Positions 4,828-5,105 of a stretch of 5,105 nucleotides of DNA are shown here, piece by piece; positions within the stretch are counted from its first letter, which is position 1; each line of letters opens with the position of its first letter. The translations under genes were made by a program, and so were the position numbers. The DNA comes from Comamonadaceae bacterium (GTDB lineage: Bacteria > Pseudomonadota > Gammaproteobacteria > Burkholderiales > Burkholderiaceae_C). Location: assembly GCA_947374705.1 (NCBI GenBank), contig CANCDA010000178.1, positions 1-5,105 on the forward strand, read 5' to 3'. The notes below the pieces were generated by a model that was not told the origin of the DNA, did not search any database, and was given only the letters and a program-made list of their open reading frames with translations.

Positions 4828-5105
4828 TTATGGCGCCTGAAAACCGCTGGCTTTGATGATGCGCGCCCAGGTTTGCGCATAGGCACGTTCGCGACTGCTG
4901 AGTTGCTGCGGTGTCATGTAGCCCACTGTTAGACCCATGGCGCTCAGGCGTTCGCGCACCTCAGGCAGGGCGATCACTTTGGCCACGGCTTCGGAGAAGC
5001 GGTTGATGACGGCAGCGGGGGTGCCTTGCGGTGCGAAGATGCCGTAGTAGGGCACGTCTTCAAACCCGGCCAGTCCCAGCTCAGCAAAGCTGGGCACGTC
5101 GGGCA
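4828..5105 (-). CDS. Bug/TctC-family tripartite tricarboxylate transporter receptor, C-terminal part
   Basis: Only the last 91 or so residues are in the window; the reading frame runs off the right edge. The visible part starts PDVPSFAELGLAGFEDVPYYGIFAPQGTP, followed by a helix INRFSEAVAKVIALPEVRERLSAMGL, and ends near RIIKASGFQAP. This is the typical C-terminal lobe of Bug/TctC periplasmic receptors, which are usually about 320-330 residues. They bind small carboxylates or related solutes and hand them to TctA/TctB membrane partners, or act as orphan receptors. The ligand cannot be judged from this fragment. A GTG codon at 5097-5095 is an internal valine, not the start. The stop is TAA at 4830-4828. 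Transcription may run on to the hairpin at 4590-4622. Confidence 0.92.
   Translation of the reverse strand, partial: PDVPSFAELGLAGFEDVPYYGIFAPQGTPAAVINRFSEAVAKVIALPEVRERLSAMGLTVGYMTPQQLSSRERAYAQTWARIIKASGFQAP

Noticed and set aside
4828..5097. Complete 89-residue gene starting with GTG at 5097
   Set aside because: The frame stays open to the window edge, and the preceding Pro-Asp codons fit the PDVP-F-EL motif internal to Bug/TctC receptors, so this is a fragment of a longer gene.

Overview
The window looks like ordinary chromosome from a betaproteobacterium, most likely Burkholderiales and probably Comamonadaceae. This is inferred from the moderately high GC, the protein families, a C-terminal piece of a Bug/TctC solute receptor (a family greatly expanded in that group), and an uncharacterised protein of a type I associate with Burkholderiales. 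No phage, transposon, CRISPR or defence genes are visible.

Layout: positions 1-76 hold a tRNA-Arg(CCG) on the minus strand. A membrane-anchored monohaem cytochrome c (169-690, plus) diverges from it, and the two have facing, nearly overlapping promoter elements. A perfect 13-bp hairpin with A and T runs on its two sides (704-734) closes the cytochrome gene. It also closes a convergent minus-strand pair: a YheT-type alpha/beta hydrolase (1328-2344) followed by a small uncharacterised protein (777-1316).

The 125-bp divergent intergenic space 2345-2469 is rich in sequence signals. It has a GTGGAG/CTCCAC inverted repeat, three GATCAA repeats on a 14-bp period, and an FNR/ANR-like box. To its right is a tightly coupled plus-strand operon: a LemA-family lipoprotein (2470-3057), a membrane-bound TPM-domain protein with a glycine-rich tail (3057-3986), and a short soluble-looking TPM-domain protein (3986-4507). 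Successive genes overlap by one base (TAATG, then TGATG). The operon is a recognisable envelope module whose biochemical role is not established.

The 320 bases 4508-4827 have no protein gene but contain several strong hairpins. Read on the minus strand they have a TATAGT box, a chain of stem-loops and a 14-bp terminator-like hairpin. This fits either an independent small RNA of about 180 nt or a long structured 3' UTR of the next gene. The window ends inside that gene, a minus-strand Bug/TctC receptor of which only the C-terminal 91 or so residues are present.

The items most worth a second look are the candidate RNA at about 4586-4770 and the repeat/FNR-like cluster between the hydrolase and lemA. 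I see no convincing evidence for a wholly new multi-gene system.
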